DNA from: Planctomycetota bacterium
Lineage (GTDB): Bacteria; Planctomycetota; SZUA-567; JAFGGJ01
Assembly: GCA_016930595.1 (NCBI GenBank)
Contig: JAFGGJ010000045.1
Coordinates: 1-58,918 of the forward strand
Length of the DNA: 58,918 bases
Reading direction: 5' to 3'
The translations under genes and the position numbers were made by a program. Each line of letters starts with the position of its first letter. Position 1 is the stretch's first letter. The notes beneath the pieces are model-generated. The model did no database searches, was not told the DNA's origin, and worked only from the letters and a program-made list of their open reading frames with translations. Of this stretch, positions 34,669-42,444 are shown piece after piece.

Positions 34669-37278
34669 TCACCCCGGGGCCAGGTTCTTGAGCGCCCTTT
34701 CCCGCAGCAGTTGCAGAGCCTGCAAGGCGTCCACCGGCGCCATGTGATCCAGAACCATGGCTGCAAGCTCCTTTTCGACCTCGCTGGCAACCGGGACAAA
34801 AAGTGAAAGCTGCCGGGATCCCATCCGGCCGCCGCCCAGCGCTTCATCCTTGAGCTTCTGCGCGTGTTCTTCCAACCGCTCCAGCAAACCTGTCGCCCTG
34901 CTGACAACCGTGTCCGGAACTCCGGCGATCCGGGCCACGTGAATCCCGTAGGATTTGTCCATGCCGCCGGGGACTATCCTGTGCAGAAAAACAACTTCGC
35001 CTTCCCATTCACGCACAGCCACGTTGTGGTTCCTGATACGTTTGAATTCCTGCGCCATGGCGGTCAGTTCATGATAATGCGTCGCGAACAGTGTTACGGG
35101 GCGGGCGCGTTCGTTCTCATGCAGGTATTCCACTATGGCCCACGCCAGCGACAGGCCGTCGAACGTGCTGGTGCCGCGGCCGACTTCGTCCAGCACCACA
35201 AGACTGTGTGAAGTGGCGTTATTCAGAATCGTCGCCGTCTCCACCATCTCCACCATGAAAGTCGACCGGCCTCCTGCAATGTCGTCCGAAGCCCCTATGC
35301 GCGCAAAAACACGGTCGAAAATCCCCATTTCGGCTTCTTCGGCGGGCACGAACGACCCCGCCTGGCACATTACCGCCATAATGGCCGCCTGCCTTATGTA
35401 TGTCGACTTCCCGGCCATGTTGGGACCGGTAAGAACCATGATCTGCTCCCTGTCGCCGGACATGCTGATGTCGTTGGGTATGAACGATCCTGTGGGCAAA
35501 CGCGCCTCGACAACGGGATGCCTGCCGTTCTTCACCTCAATGAGCGCCTCAACGGCCAGGCGCGGACGCACGTAGCGCCTTTTTCTCGCAATCTCCGAAA
35601 AACCCATAAGGACGTCGAGCGCGCCAAGAGCGCCCGCATCCAGCCGCAAGGCGGGCACAAACGTCCTGCAGTAGTCCCTGAGTTCCACAAACAGCGAATA
35701 CTCGAGTTCCCGCAAGCGTTCCTCGGCCGTCAGGACTTCCTCTTCGTGCTTTCTGAGGACCGGGGTGATAAAACGCTCCGAATTGGCCAGCGTCTGGCGG
35801 CGTTCATAATCATCAGGCACCCTGTAGAGATTGCTCTTGCTGACCTCGATGTAGTAGCCGAAGACCCTGTTGTAGGCAATCTTCAGATTCTTTATTCCGG
35901 TCCGGCTCGATTCGGCCTCCCTGTAGTCGATCAGCCACTGGCGCGCATTGTCGTGCAGCGCCCTCAACCGGTCGATATCGGCGCTGCAACCCTCCCTGAA
36001 AATACCCCCTTCCCTGTCCTTGGTGGGAGGCTCATCCACCAGCGCCCCGGATATCCGCCCCCGCAATTCGGGTAACTCGTCTATAGCGGAGACGATCTCG
36101 GCGACTGCCGGAGGCGGGCCGGCTGCTTCTACCAGGCGAAGCAGCCTGGGGATGACTCCCAGGCTCAACCCGACAGCACCAACTTCGCGAGGCGTCGCGC
36201 GTCCGGCATCCAACTTGGCCGTAAGCCGTTCCAGATCCTGTATCTTCCTGAGCTCCGCCCTCAAGGCATCCGCCAACTCGGGCCGTTCGACCATGAACGA
36301 CACGACTTCATGCCGGCGTGTGATCAGATCCCTGTCGGCCGACGGACGAATCAACCACGACCTGAGCATCCTCTTGCCCATCGCCGTCACCGCGTTGTCC
36401 AGGACCGCCAGCAGCCCGCCTGGTTTCCCCCTCTCGCCCGCCTCATCTACTATTTCGAGGTTCCGCAGGGCGTTTGCATCAAGGACCATGAGGTTCCTGT
36501 AAGTAATATCCTGCGGCCTCCCGAGCACCGGCGCAGACGCTTTCTGCGTTTCGGCCACATAAGCCACCAGTGCGCCTATGTGCCCGACCACAGATTCATC
36601 GTCCAATCCCATCCCTTCCAGCGTCTGAACGCCGTAGTAGTCCATCAAACGAACCCGTGCCGCGGTCTCTTCAAAGAGATACGCCGGAAGAGTCGTCGTT
36701 ATCGGCTCGGCTCCGGCGGGGAGATTTCCATCCGAATTTTCTGAAACAAGTATCTCCCTGGGCAAAATGCGGGATATTTCGTCTTCCAGAGTCGCTTCCC
36801 GGACCGCCGCGATGTAAAGCTCCCCCGTGGACAGGTCCGCCCAGGCCAGATGGCACTCTTCGCCGGAAGGCTTGACGGCCAGCATGAAATTATTGGCTGC
36901 GGCGTCAAGCAGCTCTTCCTCAATCACGGTTCCGGGCGTCACGATACGGGTGACTTCCCGCCGCACCAGGCCCTTGGCCTGTTTCGGGTCTTCAACCTGG
37001 TCGCACACAACCGCTTTTTCACCGGCCTCAAGCAACCTGCGGATATAGTTTGCAGCGGCATGCACAGGCATGCCCGCCATGGGGATTCCCTGGCGGCTGG
37101 TGAGCGTCAGGCCGAGAAGATCCGCCGCCTTGTGAGCGTCATCGCCGAACATCTCATAGAAATCACCCAGATGGAACAGAACCATCTTGTCCGGATGTTC
37201 GGCCTTCACGCTCCGGTACTGCTTCATCATCGGCGTGGAGTCGGACTTGCCGCCGGCACCGGCCTTTGCCAAGATCAT
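34669..37278 (-). CDS. mutS: DNA mismatch repair protein MutS
   Basis: An 869-residue MutS of the MutS1 class, close to the usual 855-870. The mismatch-reading Phe-x-Glu is F40-Y-E42 in GDFYEMF. The connector, lever and clamp domains are all present. The ATPase has Walker A GPNMAGKST (618-626), with the signature DEVGRGTSTFDG and ATHYHEL further on. The C-terminus has a dimerisation/tetramerisation helix (LRERALKNLAPG). AAGGAGG lies 2 nt before ATG 37278 and 8 nt before an in-frame TTG at 37272, so the true start may be two codons in. No mutL is visible nearby. It is the last gene of a three-gene operon. Confidence 0.97.
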   Translation of the reverse strand: MILAKAGAGGKSDSTPMMKQYRSVKAEHPDKMVLFHLGDFYEMFGDDAHKAADLLGLTLTSRQGIPMAGMPVHAAANYIRRLLEAGEKAVVCDQVEDPKQAKGLVRREVTRIVTPGTVIEEELLDAAANNFMLAVKPSGEECHLAWADLSTGELYIAAVREATLEDEISRILPREILVSENSDGNLPAGAEPITTTLPAYLFEETAARVRLMDYYGVQTLEGMGLDDESVVGHIGALVAYVAETQKASAPVLGRPQDITYRNLMVLDANALRNLEIVDEAGERGKPGGLLAVLDNAVTAMGKRMLRSWLIRPSADRDLITRRHEVVSFMVERPELADALRAELRKIQDLERLTAKLDAGRATPREVGAVGLSLGVIPRLLRLVEAAGPPPAVAEIVSAIDELPELRGRISGALVDEPPTKDREGGIFREGCSADIDRLRALHDNARQWLIDYREAESSRTGIKNLKIAYNRVFGYYIEVSKSNLYRVPDDYERRQTLANSERFITPVLRKHEEEVLTAEERLRELEYSLFVELRDYCRTFVPALRLDAGALGALDVLMGFSEIARKRRYVRPRLAVEALIEVKNGRHPVVEARLPTGSFIPNDISMSGDREQIMVLTGPNMAGKSTYIRQAAIMAVMCQAGSFVPAEEAEMGIFDRVFARIGASDDIAGGRSTFMVEMVETATILNNATSHSLVVLDEVGRGTSTFDGLSLAWAIVEYLHENERARPVTLFATHYHELTAMAQEFKRIRNHNVAVREWEGEVVFLHRIVPGGMDKSYGIHVARIAGVPDTVVSRATGLLERLEEHAQKLKDEALGGGRMGSRQLSLFVPVASEVEKELAAMVLDHMAPVDALQALQLLRERALKNLAPG

Positions 37279-37285
37279 CCCCTCC

Positions 37286-38098
37286 TTACGGAACTACGGT
37301 GGGGGAAAACCCCTTGGCTCGCAGGGCATCGGCAATCCCCTGTGCCTCGCGCCGGTCGCCGACGACGGCCACGCGTACTTCGTACCTGTGCCCGCCGGCG
37401 GCAGGTACCCGCTCAACGTGCGCCCTGAACCCGGACGCCCCCACCTGGTTACGTACTCTTTCAGCGCTTTCCCATCGGCTGAAATCGCCCACCAGCACGT
37501 ATTGAAGCGCAGGGGCCAGCGGCGCCTCGCTTCCCATCCTGCGACGCGATTCTTCTATATAAGGGCTGCCCGGGAAATGTTCTACCTTCCTGAACGACCG
37601 GTCGGCCTGTCTCCTGTCCCCCGTCCGCAGAAAAGCCAGCCCTGTTTTCCAGAAGAGCTCGTCCTGCTTAACGGTGGTTGCCAGCCCCTCGGCATCCACC
37701 TGCCTGTAGTATCTCAGGGCATCCTTGTACTGCCTGCGGTTGAACTCCACGTCTCCCAGCGCCATCAGCAGAGGCCCCCGGAGCAACGGTTCGGGACGGG
37801 CTTCAAGCGCCCTCCGGAATGCGTATTCAGCTTCCTGAAAACGTTCCTCTTTCAGGTCCACCCGGCCCTGCCAGTAGCAGGCCCATGCCGTAAAAGGACT
37901 CCGGGGGTTCCTGCGGGCAAAACTTCGGAAGCCTTCCCTCGCCTGACTCAGGTCGCCCCTCTGGTAAGCGGCCTCCGCCTGCTGAAAGGCCGCCGGCGGT
38001 GTAATACCGGCCGTTTCCACAACGGGACCCACACAGCCGGTGGCCACCGGCACTGCCAGAAGACATGACAACCCGGCAAGGACTGGCAAAAACCGCAT
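37286..38098 (-). CDS. TPR and SPOR-domain lipoprotein
   Basis: A 270-residue lipoprotein (lipobox ATGC, Cys22). Three or four TPR-like units span about 35-175 (AFQQAEAAYQRGDLSQAREG, AEYAFRRALEARP, YKDALRYYRQVD). A C-terminal SPOR domain of about 75 residues follows (LQYVLVGDFSRWESAERVRN to KGFSPTVVP). SPOR binds peptidoglycan stripped of stem peptides, mainly at division sites, while TPRs recruit partners. I chose ATG 38098 (AAGGG 6-7 nt upstream) over TTG 38101. It lies 7 bp ahead of mutS and 24 bp behind the HEAT gene. Confidence 0.82.
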   Translation of the reverse strand: MRFLPVLAGLSCLLAVPVATGCVGPVVETAGITPPAAFQQAEAAYQRGDLSQAREGFRSFARRNPRSPFTAWACYWQGRVDLKEERFQEAEYAFRRALEARPEPLLRGPLLMALGDVEFNRRQYKDALRYYRQVDAEGLATTVKQDELFWKTGLAFLRTGDRRQADRSFRKVEHFPGSPYIEESRRRMGSEAPLAPALQYVLVGDFSRWESAERVRNQVGASGFRAHVERVPAAGGHRYEVRVAVVGDRREAQGIADALRAKGFSPTVVP

Positions 38099-38122
38099 CA
38101 AGAACCCTTTTCCACCTGCAGA

Positions 38123-39409
38123 CTATCTCACGCTCGGCATCAGGAACGCCTGGTTCTTCTTGAACCAATCCCGCCAGGCGTCCTGGTCCTTGCCGAAGTC
38201 CTCGCCGGTAATGAACTTGAGGCTGTCCAGCGCCGCGTCGGCAACGCTGGCATCCTTGTCGTCCAGCGTCTCTATAAGAGCCGCTGCAGGGTCGCGACGG
38301 TCATACTTCTTGCTGTACATGTTCCCCAGCGAGAAAGCCGCTTCCCTCGCCACACTGCTTTCCTGATCGTTGAGTATGGCGCCGACAAGCATTTCCGACA
38401 ATTTGTTCAGGTTCGGGCGATACCTGGTGAAATCCTTGCGTTCCGCCAGCGGACCGAAAAATTCCCCGGCCGAAGCACACGCCGCCGCCCTGAGTCTTAT
38501 TACGCCCGCCTCCTTGCTGCTCTTGTTGTCATCGTACACGCTCACCAGTATCCTGATGAGGTCGGCATCCAGCGTTATCCCTATGGCCTTTACGGCGGCG
38601 ATCTGAACGTCGGCGTTTGAGCTCCTTTTTATAATCTTCTCGAAGCTGGTTCCGGCGTTGGATGCCCTCGAACCGAATTTTATGGCCACCGCCACCAGCC
38701 TGAGCGTCCCGGTCCTCAGGTTCACGGGAGTTCTTTCGCTCTCCGCCAGGTCCAGCAGGGCGGAGGCGTCCGAGCTGGAGAGCTTGACCGCTCCCTGCTT
38801 CTTCACTATCAGCCGCACGAGCAGGTCTACCGAAGCCAGGTCCCCGCTACGTATGGATTCCACCAGCTTGCCGGATATGTCCTCGCCGAAAATCGAAGCC
38901 AGAACATCGTCGCACGCCTGTGTAAGGGATGACGGCGACGCCTTGTTCCCCGCTATCTCCTTCAAGAGCGTCTTTATCTTGCTTCCCTCATAGTTCTTGG
39001 GATCCACCATGTTGCCGATCTTGACAACGGCGCCCGCCCGTACCAGCGCATGCGCATCATTGTTCTTGATAATCTCCGTCAGCATCTTCATTACTTCCGT
39101 CTTGGTGGCACCGCCGACACGATCGGCCACTTCCGACAGCCCCTGCACCGCGGCCACCTGCACACGTGGATTCTCTCCCGCATCCTCCAGTATCCCCTGC
39201 AAAAGGGGAACAATCTCATATAGAAGAGTGTCTTCCTTGCTCTGGGACGCCAGCGTTCTCACCGCTTCCCTTCGCTCGCTGAGAGACCCGGAAAGATCGG
39301 CAATGGCATCGCCTATTATGTCCGCCTTGGACTTTTCCGCTCCGCAGACAACGCCCGAGCCGAACACGACTATCGCAATAACAACCGGAAGCATTCGCCT
39401 GAAGGACAT
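38123..39409 (-). CDS. Exported HEAT-repeat protein
   Basis: A 428-residue protein with a signal peptide (to about residue 22, GVVCGA). The rest is a solenoid of HEAT/armadillo-like helical pairs (RVQVAAVQGLSEVADRVGG, VRAGAVVKIGNMV, ADVQIAAVKAIGI, SSVAREAAFSLGNMYSK, ASVADAALDSLKFI). HEAT solenoids are protein-binding scaffolds; no enzymatic domain is seen. The ATG 39409 follows AAAGGAGG; a frame extending to 39478 has no ribosome site. It is first gene of an operon with the TPR-SPOR lipoprotein and mutS, behind a promoter at 39544-39571. Confidence 0.78.
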   Translation of the reverse strand: MSFRRMLPVVIAIVVFGSGVVCGAEKSKADIIGDAIADLSGSLSERREAVRTLASQSKEDTLLYEIVPLLQGILEDAGENPRVQVAAVQGLSEVADRVGGATKTEVMKMLTEIIKNNDAHALVRAGAVVKIGNMVDPKNYEGSKIKTLLKEIAGNKASPSSLTQACDDVLASIFGEDISGKLVESIRSGDLASVDLLVRLIVKKQGAVKLSSSDASALLDLAESERTPVNLRTGTLRLVAVAIKFGSRASNAGTSFEKIIKRSSNADVQIAAVKAIGITLDADLIRILVSVYDDNKSSKEAGVIRLRAAACASAGEFFGPLAERKDFTRYRPNLNKLSEMLVGAILNDQESSVAREAAFSLGNMYSKKYDRRDPAAALIETLDDKDASVADAALDSLKFITGEDFGKDQDAWRDWFKKNQAFLMPSVR

Positions 39410-39543
39410 CTCTGTTCCTCCTTTCGGAGTGCACTTGCCGTCACGTCCGTCTCCGGATGGCGGATCAACGCCTTCCACTGGCTATAACCGTCCTGAAACT
39501 GCCTGCGTCACATTGTGCGCAGCCACCGGCAAACGGCGTCTTA

Positions 39544-39571
39544 ATCCTATGGCCGTCCATCTTATTGTCAA
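39544..39571 (-). promoter_or_regulatory. Promoter of the HEAT / TPR-SPOR / mutS operon
   Basis: Minus strand: perfect TTGACA (39571-39566), 16-nt spacer, TAGGAT (39549-39544, four of six bases). The leader to the ATG at 39409 would be about 130 nt. Confidence 0.55.
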
Positions 39572-39601
39572 GGATGCCGCCCGGTGATCTCACGACCGTA
39601 T

Positions 39602-39630
39602 TTGCCCCGCCGTCCCCGATGATGTATCAT
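39602..39630 (+). promoter_or_regulatory. Promoter of the PKD-LRR lipoprotein gene
   Basis: TTGCCC (39602-39607), 17-nt spacer, TATCAT (39625-39630), 54 bp upstream of the ATG at 39685 and back-to-back with the HEAT operon promoter. Confidence 0.5.
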
Positions 39631-39684
39631 TTAGGTAGTCGTAACTGCACCGTCAAGCCTTGGCGAATACGGAGGTGTCTGCCG

Positions 39685-41484
39685 ATGAAACCGTTTTTCG
39701 GCCTGCTTTGTCTTCCCGTCCTGGTCGTGCTCATGGCCGGTTGCGGCAGCGGCGACCCGGACACCGGCGGCCCCGGCACTCCCCCCGAACCGCTGGCGGC
39801 AGCAATCAACGCTGCGCCGACCGAAGGCGACGCCCCCCTCACGGTGGACGTTGACGCGTCCGCATCCACGGGCGATATCGTCGCCTATGAATGGGACTCG
39901 GACTACGACGGGGCGACTTTCGGCGTCGATGACACCGGTGTCATCGCCACCTTCAATTATCCCGTCTTCGGCCAGTATGTCGTCGCACTGCGGGTAACCG
40001 ATTCCGACAGCGTGACCGACGTCACCACAGTCACCGTTTCCGTAAATACCCCCGGAAACTCGATGCCCATCGCCGCTCTCACCGCAACCCCCGCGTCGGG
40101 AGCGGCCCCCCTGGCAGTCCTGCTGGACGCGGCCGCTTCTTCCGATTCCGACGGCGTTGTCACGACGTATCTCTGGGATTTCGACTACGATGGTTTTTTC
40201 GTTGAAGACGCTCGGACTTCCGCTCCGACTTCTTCCGTTACCCATACCTACTACTTCCCGGGGACTTTCACCGCGGCGGTCAAGGTCCTGGACGATGCCG
40301 GAGGCTGGGACACGGACACGGCGGACGTCACCGTCACCGACACCGTCATCACCTTTGCGGACGCAAACCTGGAAGCCGCCGTCCGTGAAGCGATAGACAA
40401 GGAAACCGGCGACATTTACGCATCCGACGTCGCCACTCTCACCACCCTGGATGCTTCCGGCTGTTCCATTGCGGACCTCGGCGGCCTGGCCCGCTGCCAC
40501 AACATCGCCAACCTCAACCTCGGCAACAATTCCATATCGTCCGTGGACGAACTGGCCACCATGACAAGACTGGAATGGGTTTACCTTTACGACAACGGTA
40601 TTTCCGACATTACCGCCCTGCAGAACCTGTCACGCCTGAAGGGCCTTTCCCTCCGCGGCAACAGCGTCGCCGACCTGTCGCCCCTGGGGTCGTGCTCCAA
40701 GCTCGCCGACCTTAACATCGCCGACAACAGCCTGAACGACCTGACCGCCCTGCAGACGTGCGTCTCCCTCGCCTGGCTTGATTTCTCGGGCAACAATATC
40801 ACGGACATCAGCCCGATCGTCGACCTCCCGGACATCCGGCGGATCGCGGCGGCCGGGAACTCCGTCACCGACATATCCGGCATGGCCGGCAAATTGCCGG
40901 CGCTTGAAGAATTCAGCCTCGCCAACAACGGCATAAGCGATATCTCGGCACTGGCCGGCCACGCCAGCCTCGGCATCCTGGACCTGTCGCTCAACTCCAT
41001 AACCGATATCACGCCCATCCAGAACCTGACCTTGCTCACGGACCTGAACCTCGGCGGCAACGTCCTGGCAAGCACCGCGCCGCTGTTGAACCTTACCGGC
41101 ATGCGCTACCTCAACCTGATAGGCTGCGGCATCAGCTCCATTGCCGACGTATCCGGCATGACGGAACTCCGCGGGCTTTACATTACCCTGAACAACGTCA
41201 CCGACCTGAGTCCCCTGACGGGCGCCGCCCATCTCCGCGTGCTCTTCGCCAACAATAACCCGTCCCTGTCGGACCTGTCAGACCTCTCGGGACTCCTGGA
41301 ACTCGGATGGCTCGTGCTTTCCAACAACAATATCAGCGACATCACCGCTCTGGTCACAAATTCGACATCGGGCGGACTGGGCATGGGCGACATCATCGAC
41401 CTGCAGGGCAACCCTCTCAGCGCGCAGGCGACCGGCGTGGATATTCCCCTGCTGGAAGCAAACGACGTCCAGGTTCTGCACTGA
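39685..41484 (+). CDS. PKD- and leucine-rich-repeat lipoprotein (internalin-like)
   Basis: A 599-residue surface lipoprotein (lipobox MAGC, Cys20). Two PKD beta-sandwich domains come first (DAPLTVDVDASASTGDIVAY with YEWDSDYDG; GAAPLAVLLDAAASSDSDG with YLWDFDYDG). About a dozen 22-residue LRRs of the internalin type follow (NISDITAL/NSITDITPI pattern), roughly residues 245-590. LRR arcs mediate protein binding, and PKD domains act as spacers. No LPXTG or other anchor is present. The start is ATG 39685, 8 nt after GGAGG; the open frame begins at 39457 without support. Confidence 0.85.
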   Translation: MKPFFGLLCLPVLVVLMAGCGSGDPDTGGPGTPPEPLAAAINAAPTEGDAPLTVDVDASASTGDIVAYEWDSDYDGATFGVDDTGVIATFNYPVFGQYVVALRVTDSDSVTDVTTVTVSVNTPGNSMPIAALTATPASGAAPLAVLLDAAASSDSDGVVTTYLWDFDYDGFFVEDARTSAPTSSVTHTYYFPGTFTAAVKVLDDAGGWDTDTADVTVTDTVITFADANLEAAVREAIDKETGDIYASDVATLTTLDASGCSIADLGGLARCHNIANLNLGNNSISSVDELATMTRLEWVYLYDNGISDITALQNLSRLKGLSLRGNSVADLSPLGSCSKLADLNIADNSLNDLTALQTCVSLAWLDFSGNNITDISPIVDLPDIRRIAAAGNSVTDISGMAGKLPALEEFSLANNGISDISALAGHASLGILDLSLNSITDITPIQNLTLLTDLNLGGNVLASTAPLLNLTGMRYLNLIGCGISSIADVSGMTELRGLYITLNNVTDLSPLTGAAHLRVLFANNNPSLSDLSDLSGLLELGWLVLSNNNISDITALVTNSTSGGLGMGDIIDLQGNPLSAQATGVDIPLLEANDVQVLH

Positions 41485-41505
41485 GCGCGCGGGCGCCGTT
41501 GAATC

Positions 41506-42342
41506 CTACTCGGCCGCGTCGGCGGCGGCGTCCGCTTCCCGCCGCCCTTCTGCGCCGGAACCGAAATTGAGCACGAGCGTGCCCGCCAGACTGATCGAAA
41601 ATCCATTTACCCCCCCGGGCAACACGCTCTCCAACAGCGCTCCCGGTGACGCTGCCCCGGCTTCCCCCTTTACGTCCAGGTCGAGCCAGCCGGCAAGATC
41701 CACGTCCCCGGCACGTATGCTCTTGTATTCCAGGACCAGAGTCCCGGTCTGAGTTTCTGCATCCCCGTCCCCGGTTCCGCCATTCCCGTCTCCCGGGACC
41801 ATTACCGGCACCGCGGTGACGGTCAGGTTCAACCAGAGTTTCCGGCCTTCGACATCGGCCGGCTGGCTGATCGATGCGGAAAGCCTCCCCGACGCGCCGA
41901 TCTTGACCATAGCCTTGCTGCCCTCCCCGCCCTCACGCCTGACGAGATCGCTGAGCAGCAAGGAAAGGTCCCGTTCGCTGAGTTCAACCGTGGTCCCCTC
42001 CCGCCGGGCCGTCTCGATCCTGTCCTTCAGCCCATCTGCTTCGTCCTGTTCCCATTCCAGGGCTTCGAAATCGGCAGGCGTCTCCTGCATCATCCGCGAC
42101 ATGTTCTTGGTGACGCTCCGGAAAGCCAGGAAGAACACCAGCAGAACCGCCATGACCGCCGCTGCCGCTATACCCACAAGCAGGCCGATTATCCGCCCCG
42201 TCCCCGGAGCCGCGGAATCCTTCTCTCCGCCGTCCTCGCCCGTACCGCCCGCAGCGGTGCCGTCATGTCCGTCCGGCGTCCGGGTTCCGGCCCCGTCCGC
42301 CGCGGCGGTCCCTTCGACTTTCTTCTCGTTTTCTTCCGGCAT
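41506..42342 (-). CDS. Single-pass membrane protein with exterior beta domain
   Basis: A 278-residue protein: about 50 Gly/Ala/Asp-rich disordered cytoplasmic residues, a transmembrane helix (51-74), then an exterior domain. The exterior segment VELSERDLSLLLSDLV followed by beta strands (LSASISQPADVEGRKLWLNL, GTLVLEYKSIRAGDVDLAGW) is reminiscent of DUF2140/YpmS-like lipid-binding folds, but I cannot confirm this. The C-terminus is acidic and Ala-rich. I chose ATG 42342, with GGAGG 8 nt upstream; GTG 42357 is the other option. It is convergent with the PKD-LRR gene. Confidence 0.65.
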   Translation of the reverse strand: MPEENEKKVEGTAAADGAGTRTPDGHDGTAAGGTGEDGGEKDSAAPGTGRIIGLLVGIAAAAVMAVLLVFFLAFRSVTKNMSRMMQETPADFEALEWEQDEADGLKDRIETARREGTTVELSERDLSLLLSDLVRREGGEGSKAMVKIGASGRLSASISQPADVEGRKLWLNLTVTAVPVMVPGDGNGGTGDGDAETQTGTLVLEYKSIRAGDVDLAGWLDLDVKGEAGAASPGALLESVLPGGVNGFSISLAGTLVLNFGSGAEGRREADAAADAAE

Positions 42343-42370
42343 TATTTTCGCCTCCACGGCGCCCGGTCAC

Positions 42371-42398
42371 TTGTAAACCGGCATACGTCTATGATAAT
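42371..42398 (+). promoter_or_regulatory. Possible leuS promoter
   Basis: TTGTAA (42371-42376), 16-nt spacer, GATAAT (42393-42398), 46 bp before the leuS ATG. Match is moderate. No T-box or leader hairpin is evident. Confidence 0.45.
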
Positions 42399-42444
42399 GT
42401 ATGAACACGGCTGCGGTCAAGCCACATCTCCGAAGGGAGACACG